Shown here: positions 39,686-48,081 of the stretch, in pieces
Numbering within the stretch: the first letter of the stretch is position 1
Layout: each line of letters begins with the position of its first letter
Made by a program: the position numbers and the translations under genes
Assembly (NCBI GenBank): GCA_963697975.1
Contig: OY969111.1
Coordinates: 4,898,001 to 4,962,000, forward strand
Length of the DNA stretch: 64,000 nucleotides
Source: QHXM01 sp963697975
GTDB taxonomy: Bacteria > Acidobacteriota > Blastocatellia > Pyrinomonadales > Pyrinomonadaceae
Direction: 5' to 3'
Notes under the pieces: generated by a model
What the model was told of the DNA's origin: nothing
The model's input: the letters and a program-made list of their open reading frames with translations, nothing else
Database searches by the model: none

Positions 39686-41776
39686 CTAACCCTGTCCCGC
39701 CTGCCCGTCCGTGAGTCCGAACAACTTCTTCGTCCACAGGATTATCTTCCTGGCCCCGTATTCCTCCGCCTGTTCAATCATATCCTTCGTGCCGCCCGGC
39801 CCGTCACCCTCTTTCTTGTCCCAGAGGGCGATGAGGACGAGGTTTGTGCCCCCGCCCTCTGTGTCGAGCGCAAGGGCGTTTGACAGCGTCCAGAGATTGT
39901 TGCGCTGCCAGATGGTGTACTTCTTCTCCCCCTTCTCACGCAGCCACGCCGGGAGGTCTTTTGACCAGGATTGCTCGCGCTTGTGCTTGTTTTTCTGGTA
40001 GAGGTCATTGAAACGCTTGACCCACTCGTCGCCCGAGGGCTGGACGGATTCGCGGATATAGTCTTCGCGCGGGAGGGCCAGATAAAGGTGCGTCGGAATG
40101 TTAAGTTCCGCGCAGACTTCGTGAAAGAGGATGTCGCCGCCGCTCGCGCCGCCCGCGATACCGATGGCCTTGCCGTTCGCTTTCTTCCACTCGGCGGCGA
40201 CCGCTTTCTTGATCGCCGCTTTCGCCGCGCCTACCTTGTTTGGCGGGAAACGTTTTGCCTTGCGACCCTTTTCGTCAACCCTGTGGCCGGTGAAGAGGAT
40301 GATGAGCGGCTGCTCCTCTGGGTTCTTCTCTTTCTCCGGTGGGCCGATGACTTCAAGCGCCGCCGTGACGTTCTCGGGGAAGAGTCCGAGTTCCTTGTAA
40401 AGACGTATCTGTCTGCCGACCGAGTCGCGAGAGAAGGCGTCCACGCCAGCCAGAGACTTCTGGTACTCGCTCCTCACCGACTCCGGCTTGCGCGCTGTCA
40501 GGAAGCAGTGATCGGCATAGCTGATTGCCGCCCAGCTAATTTCGCCCCGCTTGAGTGCCTCGGGTTTCAGACGGCCTATGGACGCTTTGATGGACAGCTC
40601 TATGCTCGGCGCTAATCCGGCGAGAGTCTCGTCCAACTCGTCGAGTTCCTGGTCAGCCTTCTTTTGATTTTCAAAGCCTTCGGCCCACACTTTCGGGAGT
40701 TCCTTCGCCAGCTTGGTCCTGACGGAGAGCATCGCCAGCGCGTTCAGGCCGGAGTAGTAGTGGTTGAGGTCTTCTTTGAAGCCGTTGTCATACGCCTTGT
40801 AGGACATTTCGAGGTAGGGCGAGCGCAGCGCCCGCTTGCGGCGCTCCGTCGCCGGGTGCTTACACCATTCCTGCATCCAGCGCGTCTTGGCGTTGCGACC
40901 TTGAAGAGCGTAAGCTTCAGCCCTCTCCGCGGGGGCGACCTCCGAGTGCCCGGAAACGTAATTCAGCGCCTGGTCGGAGCGGATGAGCAATTCTTCATCA
41001 TGGGACTTTTCACCGAGCCGCTGATAGACGGTGCCGAGCCATATGTTCGCCTCCTTGTCGTCCGGGTAAACTTTCCGAATCTCTTCCCATGTCTTGCGCG
41101 CGCCCACGAAGTCCTTGAGCTTGAATTGTGCTCTGCCGACAATCCTCAACCCTCCGGCCCACCATTCGTACCCGCGCGTTTCGAGCGCCAGCATCGCAAG
41201 GTCGCCCCGATGCCCCGTCCGCTGCGCCAACTCGACCTCTTCGGTGAACTTCGACGGCACTGGCTGAAAGTGCGAGAGTCCCTGCTGCTTCAGCGCGGGC
41301 AGGCTGCGGAAGACGGGGCTGTCCTGATCGTCGGAATCAAGCGTTGCGGTCAAGGCGGCGACGAGAGCGCCCAGCGACTTGGCCGGGTTGTCTCCGTCGT
41401 AAGTCATGTAGCGGTCGGTCTGCAAGTCAAAGGGAGCTTTGTCCCCTTGCTCGCCTTTGCGGCGCAGCATGAAGGTGCGTTTCTGGCGCAGCGCATGGCG
41501 GATACCGAGTTCGTAGAAGACGTTGGCATTGTGGATTGAGACCTCGGCCACGACCAGGTCGGCAGTCAGCAAAAGCTGAAACATATCCACGCGGATGTTC
41601 CCGGCCTTGATGACTTCCTCCGTCGTGCCGCCTTTGATGCCGAGTTGTTTGAGCGCTGGCTTGATTAAGGTCTTGCAGACGAGGCTGAAGTCAATCTCAT
41701 TGCCCTTGGCGTCCTTCTTCTTCCCGAACGGCGTGATGATGAAGGCACGCATTTTCTCGTAGCTTTTCTCGGGCAT
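39686..41776 (-). CDS. Three-part nucleotide-processing/sensing protein (deoxyribosyltransferase-like + TPR/TRAFs-binding-like + SLOG-like)
   Basis: 696 residues from the ATG at 41776 (AAAGGAG 8 nt upstream, inside the end of the patatin gene). Residues 8-145 look like a nucleoside 2-deoxyribosyltransferase/deoxyribohydrolase Rossmann domain: AFIITPFGKK, GNIRVDMFQLLLTADLVVAEVS, and NANVFYELGIRHAL with catalytic-type Glu89. Residues ~175-475 are TPR-like helices (RIVGRAQFKLKDFVGARKTW, ANIWLGTVYQRLGE), similar in layout to the TRAFs-binding (DUF4071) region. Residues ~490-685 form a second Rossmann-like domain: IILFTGHRVD, IGIAGGASGGDILFHEVCAELNI, then HLYLALPREDYIRESV, resembling SLOG nucleotide-binding domains. 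Cytosolic. Coupled to a patatin lipase, which suggests nucleotide-triggered membrane damage. Domain names are by pattern only. Confidence 0.7.
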   Translation of the reverse strand: MPEKSYEKMRAFIITPFGKKKDAKGNEIDFSLVCKTLIKPALKQLGIKGGTTEEVIKAGNIRVDMFQLLLTADLVVAEVSIHNANVFYELGIRHALRQKRTFMLRRKGEQGDKAPFDLQTDRYMTYDGDNPAKSLGALVAALTATLDSDDQDSPVFRSLPALKQQGLSHFQPVPSKFTEEVELAQRTGHRGDLAMLALETRGYEWWAGGLRIVGRAQFKLKDFVGARKTWEEIRKVYPDDKEANIWLGTVYQRLGEKSHDEELLIRSDQALNYVSGHSEVAPAERAEAYALQGRNAKTRWMQEWCKHPATERRKRALRSPYLEMSYKAYDNGFKEDLNHYYSGLNALAMLSVRTKLAKELPKVWAEGFENQKKADQELDELDETLAGLAPSIELSIKASIGRLKPEALKRGEISWAAISYADHCFLTARKPESVRSEYQKSLAGVDAFSRDSVGRQIRLYKELGLFPENVTAALEVIGPPEKEKNPEEQPLIILFTGHRVDEKGRKAKRFPPNKVGAAKAAIKKAVAAEWKKANGKAIGIAGGASGGDILFHEVCAELNIPTHLYLALPREDYIRESVQPSGDEWVKRFNDLYQKNKHKREQSWSKDLPAWLREKGEKKYTIWQRNNLWTLSNALALDTEGGGTNLVLIALWDKKEGDGPGGTKDMIEQAEEYGARKIILWTKKLFGLTDGQAGQG

Positions 41777-41780
41777 GGTG

Positions 41781-43055
41781 TCATCTCCTTTTAACGAATG
41801 GGCCGAAGTGATCGACGTTAACCTCCCTGGCGACCTTCTCTCCGATGCGGCGCAGAACTTCGATGTACTTGATCGAGTCGAGCTTGCCAACCTTTTCCGG
41901 CTTTAGATTTGGGAATCCGACCTCCTCAAGCAACTCTTGATTCAACTCGGCGTTGTAGCGGGCGTAGAGGAATTTGCGCTCCTGGCCGCCCGGCGGCTTC
42001 GGAAACATCGGCCCCTCAGTCTCGCTCACGTGCTTCGGGATCAGTGTTTCCAACTCGCTGTCAATTTGCGCGCCGTGGACGCAGAGGCCCGTCACGCGGC
42101 AGTTGATGTCCTGATCCACGAGCGCCCCGTACATCATGGCGCTGGGAATGAGCGCCGCGTTCTTGAGGAGGAACTTGCCGCTGCCAGTGATTTTGTTGTC
42201 GAGCTTCGCAGACGCGCCCGTCCCGACCGAGATGAGGAGGAGCTTATCTTCGCCGGTCTCCCAGTCGAGCTGATACGAAGCGACCGTCGCCATGCGGTAA
42301 AGCAGAAAGGCCGGATTGTTATAAGGCGTTACGCCGCCGTCCTCGAACTTGAAAATCTCATCTACGATCTTCGTCGGATCGTCTTTGTCTGTGTGCCTGC
42401 CCGTGAAGATTACTTCGGGTGAGAAGAAGGTGGGAGCCGCGGTGCTGCCGCGCACGAGTTTGTAGAGCGGGATATAAAGGTTGCTGTCCTCGTAGACCCT
42501 GCTCTTATCATCAAGATTGTGGAGATTGTACTTGGCGAATGGATTACTGCTGACGGGCCAGAACGAGTCGGAAGTGACGTTGCGCATGACTATGAGCAAC
42601 AGGCAGCGGAGTTTGCCGGAGCCGAGCTTGAGATTATAACCATCGTCATCTGTCCCGAAAATCTCCCTGAGCTGTTCAGTCAGTGGCTCTGACTTGAACT
42701 TGTACCAGAGCCATTTCAAAGGGTTCAGCGGTTTCTTGAACATCTTCGCCCCAAGCTCGTCGTAGAGCTTAATAACCTCCTCTACCTTGAACCCGAAGGC
42801 TAGGCAGGCGGCGATGATCGCGCCCGTGCTCGTGCCACCGATATAGTCGAAGTAATCGCCCAGGCGAAAATCTTCGCCGCTATTCGTCGCCTTCTTCAAC
42901 TTGTCTTCCAACGCGGCCAGCACTTGCAGCGTGATGACGCCACGAATGCCGCCGCCATCGAGCGAGAGCAGTTTTCGGGGGCGCGGCACGCGGTACTTTT
43001 CCGCTAGCTCCTTGTAACGCGAGTGTTGGTTCGCTAGTTTGTCCCAATCGGCCAT
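41781..43055 (-). CDS. Patatin-like phospholipase, candidate immune effector
   Basis: 424 residues. The patatin Ser-Asp dyad hydrolase is complete: oxyanion loop DGGGIRG (33-39), nucleophile GTSTG (Ser76) and the Asp box EDGG (Asp239). No signal peptide, so it acts from the cytosol on membrane phospholipids. AGAGGA before the ATG supports the start. Its stop lies 4 nt upstream of the next ATG, which shares its terminal sequence as ribosome site, so the pair is translationally coupled. Patatins are known toxic effectors of several bacterial anti-phage systems; the partner's nucleotide-related domains fit that theme. A metabolic lipase is the alternative. Confidence 0.85.
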   Translation of the reverse strand: MADWDKLANQHSRYKELAEKYRVPRPRKLLSLDGGGIRGVITLQVLAALEDKLKKATNSGEDFRLGDYFDYIGGTSTGAIIAACLAFGFKVEEVIKLYDELGAKMFKKPLNPLKWLWYKFKSEPLTEQLREIFGTDDDGYNLKLGSGKLRCLLLIVMRNVTSDSFWPVSSNPFAKYNLHNLDDKSRVYEDSNLYIPLYKLVRGSTAAPTFFSPEVIFTGRHTDKDDPTKIVDEIFKFEDGGVTPYNNPAFLLYRMATVASYQLDWETGEDKLLLISVGTGASAKLDNKITGSGKFLLKNAALIPSAMMYGALVDQDINCRVTGLCVHGAQIDSELETLIPKHVSETEGPMFPKPPGGQERKFLYARYNAELNQELLEEVGFPNLKPEKVGKLDSIKYIEVLRRIGEKVAREVNVDHFGPFVKRR

Positions 43056-43074
43056 GAGGGTTCCTCTCTTTCAC

Positions 43075-43098
43075 GGACGACCAATGGGGCGGTCGTCC
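43075..43098. promoter_or_regulatory. Palindrome in the leader of the patatin operon
   Basis: GGACGACC-8 nt-GGTCGTCC, a perfect 8-bp inverted repeat ending 20 bp before the patatin ATG. It could be an operator or an mRNA hairpin. A TTGACA-like box lies upstream (minus strand, 43124-43119) but has no clear -10 partner. The rest of the 43056-43375 gap holds the repeat element at 43267 and nothing else recognisable. Confidence 0.45.
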
Positions 43099-43266
43099 CA
43101 TTCTCCGACGGTTATGTTTGTCAAGGGTTATGTGAGCGATTACTGAAGAACGATAGTCGCCTTCATTGAGGGCAGCGGCAGAAACGCTCGTGCAGAAAAA
43201 AAAGGTTTGCGGCTCACGCGGCCAGACCCAACCGCCAGCCTCTTTACTTAAAGTGACGTCAAGACT

Positions 43267-43339
43267 CACCACCAAGGCACAAAGTCACTAAGCAATTTAA
43301 GATTTCTCTCTTCCTGTCTTTAGTGCTTTGTCGGTTGTG
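43267..43339. repeat. Inverted tandem-word element upstream of the patatin operon
   Basis: Left run CACCACCAAGGCACAAAGTCACTAAG is mirrored by CTTTAGTGCTTTGTCGGTTGTG; period about 8-9. It lies between the NTF2-like gene end and the patatin operon start, all on the minus strand. Confidence 0.65.
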
Positions 43340-43375
43340 ATAGGCATTCCTGGTTAACCCCTCCCGAAGTAACTC

Positions 43376-43762
43376 TCAGCTTTGCAACTGCATCATCACT
43401 TCCGCCGGGTTCCAGTAAGCGCGAATGGTCTGGATCAGACCTGCTTCGTTAAGCTCGAAAATATCAATTCCTTCAAATCTCACCTCGCGGCCATTCTTCC
43501 CTTTGCCCTGTCCGGTCCATTTGACGGCAGCGCCGTTGCCCGCGATGAAGATTTGATCTTCCGTCAATCCGACTTTATCGAATGCTCCGACTATGGCCCC
43601 GAAGAACTGGCGCAGGGCATCGTGTCCGGCGGTCGGCGGCGCGCCCACAGGGTCGTAGCTGATGGCGTCGGGCGCAAATGTGGCGACCCATGCTTCCACA
43701 TCCATCGCGCGGGTGGCGGCAAAGTATGCTCTGATTGCTCTGGTAATAATCTCAGGTGACAT
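43376..43762 (-). CDS. SnoaL/NTF2-like protein
   Basis: 128 residues: MSPEIITRAIRAYFAATRAMDVEAWVATFAPDAI..., GHDALRQFFGAIVGAF, then strands ending in IDIFELNEAGLIQTIRAYWNPAEV, the usual SnoaL-like polyketide-cyclase/steroid-isomerase fold. It follows the acyl-CoA ligase gene by 4 nt on the same strand, so it may act on a CoA-linked or derived intermediate. No catalytic residue can be confirmed. AAAGGAA lies ~10 nt before the ATG. Confidence 0.75.
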   Translation of the reverse strand: MSPEIITRAIRAYFAATRAMDVEAWVATFAPDAISYDPVGAPPTAGHDALRQFFGAIVGAFDKVGLTEDQIFIAGNGAAVKWTGQGKGKNGREVRFEGIDIFELNEAGLIQTIRAYWNPAEVMMQLQS

Positions 43763-43766
43763 TCAA

Positions 43767-45329
43767 TCATTTCCTTTCTCGTTCACGTTGAACTAACACA
43801 CGGCGCAGGATTTTACCTGAAGGCGATTTCGGAATCTGCTCTATAAATTCTATCCGGCGAATCTTTTTGTACGGCGCGACCTGCTCGGCGACGAAATCTT
43901 TGATCTCCTGCTCGCTCGCTTCGCCTTTAAGCACGATGAAAGCCTTCGGTATTTCTCCAGCTTCTTCATCGGGCACGGGGATGACCGCAGCATCGGCAAT
44001 CGCCGGGTGAGAAAGCAGGATGGCTTCCAACTCTGCGGGCGCGACCTGAAAACCTTTGTACTTGATGAGTTCTTTGGCGCGGTCCACGATGAAGAAGTGG
44101 CCTTCCTCATCGGCGTAGCCGATGTCGCCCGTATGCAGCCAGCCTTCAGCGTCAACCGTCTGCGCTGTGGCTTCCGGTCGATTGAGGTAGCCTTTCATAA
44201 TTTGCGGGCCGCGCGCCCAGATTTCACCTTCCTGCATTGCTTCCAATGTCTCGCCGGTTTCGAGATTGACAATCCTGCATTCGGTGTTCGGAATGCACTG
44301 GCCGACCGAGCCGTACTTAATCTCTGCCGGAACTTCGGAACACATGTGCGTGACCGGGCTGGATTCGGTCAGGCCGTACCCTTGCTTGAGGACGCACTTG
44401 AGACGCTCACAACAGGCGTTCGTCAGACTCTCGCCGAGCGGCGCTGCGCCCGACATGATGATTTCGAGATTTGAAAGATCATAGCCGTCCACGACGGGCA
44501 GTTTAGACAGCGCGAGGATGATCGGCGGAACGAGATGAGCGCGCGTCACCTTGTAGGTTTGCATTGCGTTTAGAAATTGCTCCATCTCGAAACGCGGCAT
44601 GGTGACGATAGTCGCGCCGTTGAAGAGACCGAGGTTCATAATGACGTTCATGCCGTAGATGTGGAAGAAAGGCAGAACGGCGATCAGCGTGTCTCGCTCC
44701 GAGGTCAGATCATGCTCTTCGAGTTGATGCAGATTGGCGACCATGTTGTAGTGCGTCAGCATCACGCCCTTGGCCACGCCGGTCGTGCCGCTCGAATAGG
44801 GAAGCGCGACGATGTCTTCGCGTGGGTTGATTTCAACTTGCGGTACGTCTCCTTCGCTCTCCAGCAGCGAACTGAACGAAGTTGCGCCGGGCGCTTCGCC
44901 GAAGACGAAAATCTCTTCCACCTTCGAGTCGCCGCTCGCCTCAACTGCTTTTTCAATCAACTGCGGAACGGTCAGCAGATATTTCGCGTTCGCATCGCTT
45001 AGTTGATGAGCTAATTCGTCGGCGGTGTACATCGGATTGATGGTCGTGACGATTCCGCCCAGCGTGGCGACGGCGTGAAAGGCGACGGCGTATTCCGGCA
45101 GATTGGGACTGTAGAGCGCGAGGACCTCGCCTTTGTGAAAGCCGCGCTCCGCCAGCCCCGCGGCCACTCGCTGCACAGCCTCGCCCAATTGCCGGTAGGT
45201 CAGCGTGCGATTTGTCGCGCCCTCAATCAGGGCGGGCTTGTCGGCCAACTCTTCTGCGCGGCGCAAGACGGCCTGCGTTAAAGGAATTTCAGGAATCGTG
45301 ACAGTGGTATAGGGGCTACGGAAGATCAT
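43767..45329 (-). CDS. Acyl-CoA/4-coumarate-CoA ligase-like AMP-binding enzyme
   Basis: 520 residues. The ANL-superfamily adenylate-forming motifs are complete: YSSGTTGVAKGVMLTHYN (P-loop, ~170-185), IIMSGAAPLGE, QGYGLTESSPV (A5), GWLHTGDIGYADEEGHFFIVDRAKELIKYKGFQVAPAELE (A7-A8) and the catalytic Lys in PKSPSGKILRRVL near the C-terminus. It activates a carboxylic acid as an adenylate and joins it to CoA. It most resembles 4-coumarate-CoA ligases, but bacterial relatives act on medium-chain or aromatic acids. Next gene (SnoaL-like) is 4 nt away. A half repeat element lies just upstream of the ATG. Confidence 0.9.
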   Translation of the reverse strand: MIFRSPYTTVTIPEIPLTQAVLRRAEELADKPALIEGATNRTLTYRQLGEAVQRVAAGLAERGFHKGEVLALYSPNLPEYAVAFHAVATLGGIVTTINPMYTADELAHQLSDANAKYLLTVPQLIEKAVEASGDSKVEEIFVFGEAPGATSFSSLLESEGDVPQVEINPREDIVALPYSSGTTGVAKGVMLTHYNMVANLHQLEEHDLTSERDTLIAVLPFFHIYGMNVIMNLGLFNGATIVTMPRFEMEQFLNAMQTYKVTRAHLVPPIILALSKLPVVDGYDLSNLEIIMSGAAPLGESLTNACCERLKCVLKQGYGLTESSPVTHMCSEVPAEIKYGSVGQCIPNTECRIVNLETGETLEAMQEGEIWARGPQIMKGYLNRPEATAQTVDAEGWLHTGDIGYADEEGHFFIVDRAKELIKYKGFQVAPAELEAILLSHPAIADAAVIPVPDEEAGEIPKAFIVLKGEASEQEIKDFVAEQVAPYKKIRRIEFIEQIPKSPSGKILRRVLVQRERERK

Positions 45330-45658
45330 AGGAGTAATAAATTCAGAATTCAGGTGTCAGAAGTCAGAAGTCAGAAATAAAACAGTTTCAGCCTTTCCGG
45401 CTGAGTGTTGCTATCGTGCGAGGTCTTCGGACAATGTACGAGCGAAGACTGGTGGTTAGATTCCGAGTGCGAGACGGAAAGGCTCTCCGCTCACGTCTGG
45501 CGCGCGCGCCTCACCGATCTTCGGCGCGTGCCGTTGTACGACCCTTGATGGACTGTGTTATATACGACCAACTAAACCCAGCGCAATACCGGCGACGCCT
45601 CGACACCAAAGCCCGCGTTCATCTGACGGCGCTTGAGATCAAAGAAAGGGGTAACACG
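45330..45658. other. Intergenic region between divergent genes
   Basis: Holds the half heptad element at 45340-45376 and a 6-bp hairpin TCAGCC/GGCTGA (45388-45404). An open frame across 45416-45658 is in phase with the acidic protein but has no recognisable content and is probably leader. Confidence 0.4.
45340..45376. repeat. Half heptad element upstream of the acyl-CoA ligase
   Basis: ATTCAGA/ATTCAGG/TGTCAGA/AGTCAGA/AGTCAGA in tandem, with no mirrored arm. It begins 10 nt before the ligase ATG. Confidence 0.6.
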
Positions 45659-45868
45659 ATGAGAGATGATGAGACTACCCGATCGAACGATAATTCGCCT
45701 GCCAGAGATAAAGGCGACGATGCCTACGAGGAGCCGACGCGCGACGAAGAGCGAGGCGAGGCGAGCGAGCCGGACGCGCCGACCAGCGGAGAAGAGAACG
45801 ACGGGATGAGCACGATTCTCGATGGCGGATTGGGAACCGGCGTTCAGGACGATATTGACGACGAATAA
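45659..45868 (+). CDS. Small acidic protein upstream of an ATP-grasp ligase
   Basis: 69 residues from the ATG at 45659, with AGGGG 7 nt upstream. It is extremely acidic and lacks hydrophobic segments for most of its length (DDETTRSND, PTRDEERGEASEPDA), then ends in a less acidic stretch MSTILDGGLGTG and a final acidic VQDDIDDE. The next gene begins 16 nt later. Such a leader/core look beside an ATP-grasp ligase recalls ribosomally made peptides modified by graspetide ligases, but the core lacks a recognised graspetide repeat and the family is unknown to me. It could equally be a small partner protein. Confidence 0.5.
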   Translation: MRDDETTRSNDNSPARDKGDDAYEEPTRDEERGEASEPDAPTSGEENDGMSTILDGGLGTGVQDDIDDE

Positions 45869-45883
45869 TGAAGCGGAGGCTTT

Positions 45884-47116
45884 ATGAGTGAAGCAACCCC
45901 TCGCTCTCCAACCTTTGTTTGTCTGGCGAGCTATTTCAAAGGCGTGGAATTCCTGCGCGAGTGCAAGCGGCAGGGCGCACGCGTCATCCTCGTGACGAAG
46001 GAGAAGATTCTTCAGGAGGATTGGCCGCGCGAAAGTCTGGACGACATCATCGCTGTGCCGAACGATGCCGGGCCGGAGCTTTTTATCTACGTCGTCAGCC
46101 AACTCGGACGCCCGCAACAAATTGACCGCATCATCGCCCTCGAAGAGTTCGATGTCATCACCGCCGGGCTGATTCGTGAGCATCTCTGCATGGATGGAAT
46201 GTCGAGCGCGGCGGCGCGCGTCTTCCGCGACAAGCTGTCAATGCGCGCCCACGCAAGCAAGGCGGGGATTCCTGTCCCTGAGTTTGTTCACGTCCTCAAT
46301 TACGATGAGTTGCGCGATTACATGGCGCGTGTGCCTGCGCCGTGGGTCTTGAAACCGCGCTCGGACGTGTCCGCCTTCGGAATCAAGAAGCTGGAAGACT
46401 CCGAACAGGTCTGGCGGGCGATTGACGCACTCGACGCGCGCGAGAATTTACGCGACCGCTCGCCCTATTATCTGCTCGAAAGGTTTGTCGCGGGCGACGT
46501 TTTCCACGTTGATTCGCTGGTCAAAGACGGCAAGGTGATCTTTGCCGGGGTCAATGCCTACGGGCGGCCTCCGCTCGATGTGACGCATCAGGGCGGCGTC
46601 TTCATCTCTCGAACCGTCAAGCACGGCTCTGTAGATGAAAGGAAACTGCTCAAGCTCAACCGCAAATTAATCGTCGCGCTCGGTCTAATGCACGGTGCGG
46701 CGCACGCCGAATTCATCAAGAGCGCCGAGACCGGCGAGTTCTACTTTCTGGAAATTGCGGCGCGCGTCGGCGGCGCGTATATCTCGGAGAGTTTGGAGGC
46801 GGCGAGCGGGATTAACATCTGGCGCGAGTGGGCCGCAATCGAGATTGCTCGTGATAACGGCTCGTACAAACTTCCCGCCGTGCGTAAGGAGTACGGCGGC
46901 ATCGTGCTCTCTCTGGCGCGACAGGAATACCCGGACACCAGTTCATATACGGATGAAGAGATCGTCTATCGCGTCAAAAAACGCCACCACGTCGGCCTCG
47001 TCGTTCGCTCGACGAAGTTAGAGCGCGTGGACGAACTGCTGAACAGCTATGCGCGCCGCTTCAGCGAAGAATTTACAGCCGTCGCGCCGCCGCCGGATAG
47101 AGCTGAAAGCGTCTAA
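45884..47116 (+). CDS. ATP-grasp ligase of unknown substrate
   Basis: 410 residues, good ribosome site (GGAGG 5 nt before the ATG). An ATP-grasp fold: N-terminal Rossmann part (PTFVCLASYFKGVEFLRECKRQGARVILVTKEK), middle lid with KAGIPVPEFVHV and PWVLKPRSDVSAFGIKKL (ATP-binding Lys), and C-terminal metal-binding residues in HAEFIKSAETGEFYFLEIAARVGGAYI (Glu and the terminal Asn-equivalent region). It resembles carboxylate-amine ligases and carbamoyl-phosphate-type enzymes. The acidic gene just upstream may be its substrate or partner. No other gene of a pathway adjoins. Confidence 0.8.
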   Translation: MSEATPRSPTFVCLASYFKGVEFLRECKRQGARVILVTKEKILQEDWPRESLDDIIAVPNDAGPELFIYVVSQLGRPQQIDRIIALEEFDVITAGLIREHLCMDGMSSAAARVFRDKLSMRAHASKAGIPVPEFVHVLNYDELRDYMARVPAPWVLKPRSDVSAFGIKKLEDSEQVWRAIDALDARENLRDRSPYYLLERFVAGDVFHVDSLVKDGKVIFAGVNAYGRPPLDVTHQGGVFISRTVKHGSVDERKLLKLNRKLIVALGLMHGAAHAEFIKSAETGEFYFLEIAARVGGAYISESLEAASGINIWREWAAIEIARDNGSYKLPAVRKEYGGIVLSLARQEYPDTSSYTDEEIVYRVKKRHHVGLVVRSTKLERVDELLNSYARRFSEEFTAVAPPPDRAESV

Positions 47117-47140
47117 CGAAATCTTGCTAAGCAAAGAGAT

Positions 47141-47218
47141 AAACCACGAAGTCACACGAAGAGGCACGAATCAGATTGTTTCTCTCTTTTCGTGTGGTTT
47201 CGCGTGACTTCGTGGTTA
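47141..47218. repeat. Inverted tandem-word element (10-nt word)
   Basis: Left arm AACCACGAAGTCACACGAAGAGGCACGAA answered by TTCGTGTGGT/TTCGCGTGAC/TTCGTGGTTA. Arms about 29 nt. Lies between two genes in the same direction. Word shared with 8011. Confidence 0.85.
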
Positions 47219-47277
47219 CAGGGTTTTTAGTTGCTCTTGGCTTCGCAAGCTAAAACATGACTTCTGAGGTTTCAGGG

Positions 47278-48081
47278 ATGAATAAATTTTTCTCATCGCT
47301 CATTTCAATCGCACTTGTCTTGAGCGTCTTCAGCATAGAACAGGCCAGTGGGAGCGCAAACGCTGGCGCTCATCTGCCTTCGATGCAGCGCGGCAGAGCA
47401 GCGGCTGTCAGCTTTGTCCCCAGACAAATTAGCGAAGCGAACAGAAGACTGAGATACACGATCAAGGCCAGGTACCCGCAAGCCGTAGGCGCGGCGCGCG
47501 ACGCGCGACTGGTGAAACTCAATCAGGAGTTGAGAAAGCTAATCACAAAAGAGGTCAGCGAATTCAGGGGCTACTTTAAAGAGCCGGAAGAGCGTTTAGG
47601 CCCGACAGGAAGCTATTATGACTCTGAGTATTGGGTAAATCTGGCGACGAATGATCTGGTCAGCATAAGTTTCGGCGTCAGCACTTATGGCGAAGGCGCG
47701 GCTCATCCGAATCACAATACACTCGTCTTCAACTATGACCTGAACGCTGGCCGCCTTCTCAAATTGGCAGACCTCTTCAAGCCGAACTCAAACTATCTAA
47801 GCGTGATTTCCGGTTATGCCATCGAGGCGCTCAAAAAAGAACTCGGCCCCGACCCGGACACGGAATGGATTGAGCGTGGAGCGGGCGCAAGCGAAGAGAA
47901 CTATAAAGCCTGGAGTCTCACGCCCAAGGGGCTGGAAATAACTTTCGATCCCTATCAAGTGGACTCATACGCTGGAGGCGAGCATGTGGTCATAGTGCCA
48001 TACTCCGTCCTGAAAGATTTGATTGACTCACAAGGGCCGCTGCCTGCGATTGCAGGGCAGCAGAAAGGCATCAAGAAGTGA
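47278..48081 (+). CDS. Exported DUF3298-type protein
   Basis: 267 residues from the ATG at 47278 (GAGG 8 nt upstream). A signal peptide (FFSSLISIALVLSVFSIEQASG) precedes a domain of the DUF4163/DUF3298 (RsiV-like) kind: RLRYTIKARYPQAVGA, LVSISFGVSTYGEGAAHPNHNTLVFNYDLNAGRLLKLADLFKP, ITFDPYQVDSYAGGEHVVIVPYSVLKDLI. In RsiV this region binds lysozyme, but free-standing versions have unknown roles. The stop overlaps the GTG start of the next gene (GTGA). Confidence 0.75.
   Translation: MNKFFSSLISIALVLSVFSIEQASGSANAGAHLPSMQRGRAAAVSFVPRQISEANRRLRYTIKARYPQAVGAARDARLVKLNQELRKLITKEVSEFRGYFKEPEERLGPTGSYYDSEYWVNLATNDLVSISFGVSTYGEGAAHPNHNTLVFNYDLNAGRLLKLADLFKPNSNYLSVISGYAIEALKKELGPDPDTEWIERGAGASEENYKAWSLTPKGLEITFDPYQVDSYAGGEHVVIVPYSVLKDLIDSQGPLPAIAGQQKGIKK

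Noticed and set aside
42880..43275. 131-codon minus-strand ORF overlapping the patatin start
   Set aside because: Its frame overlaps the patatin gene out of phase and the predicted peptide is Arg/Pro-rich with no motif.
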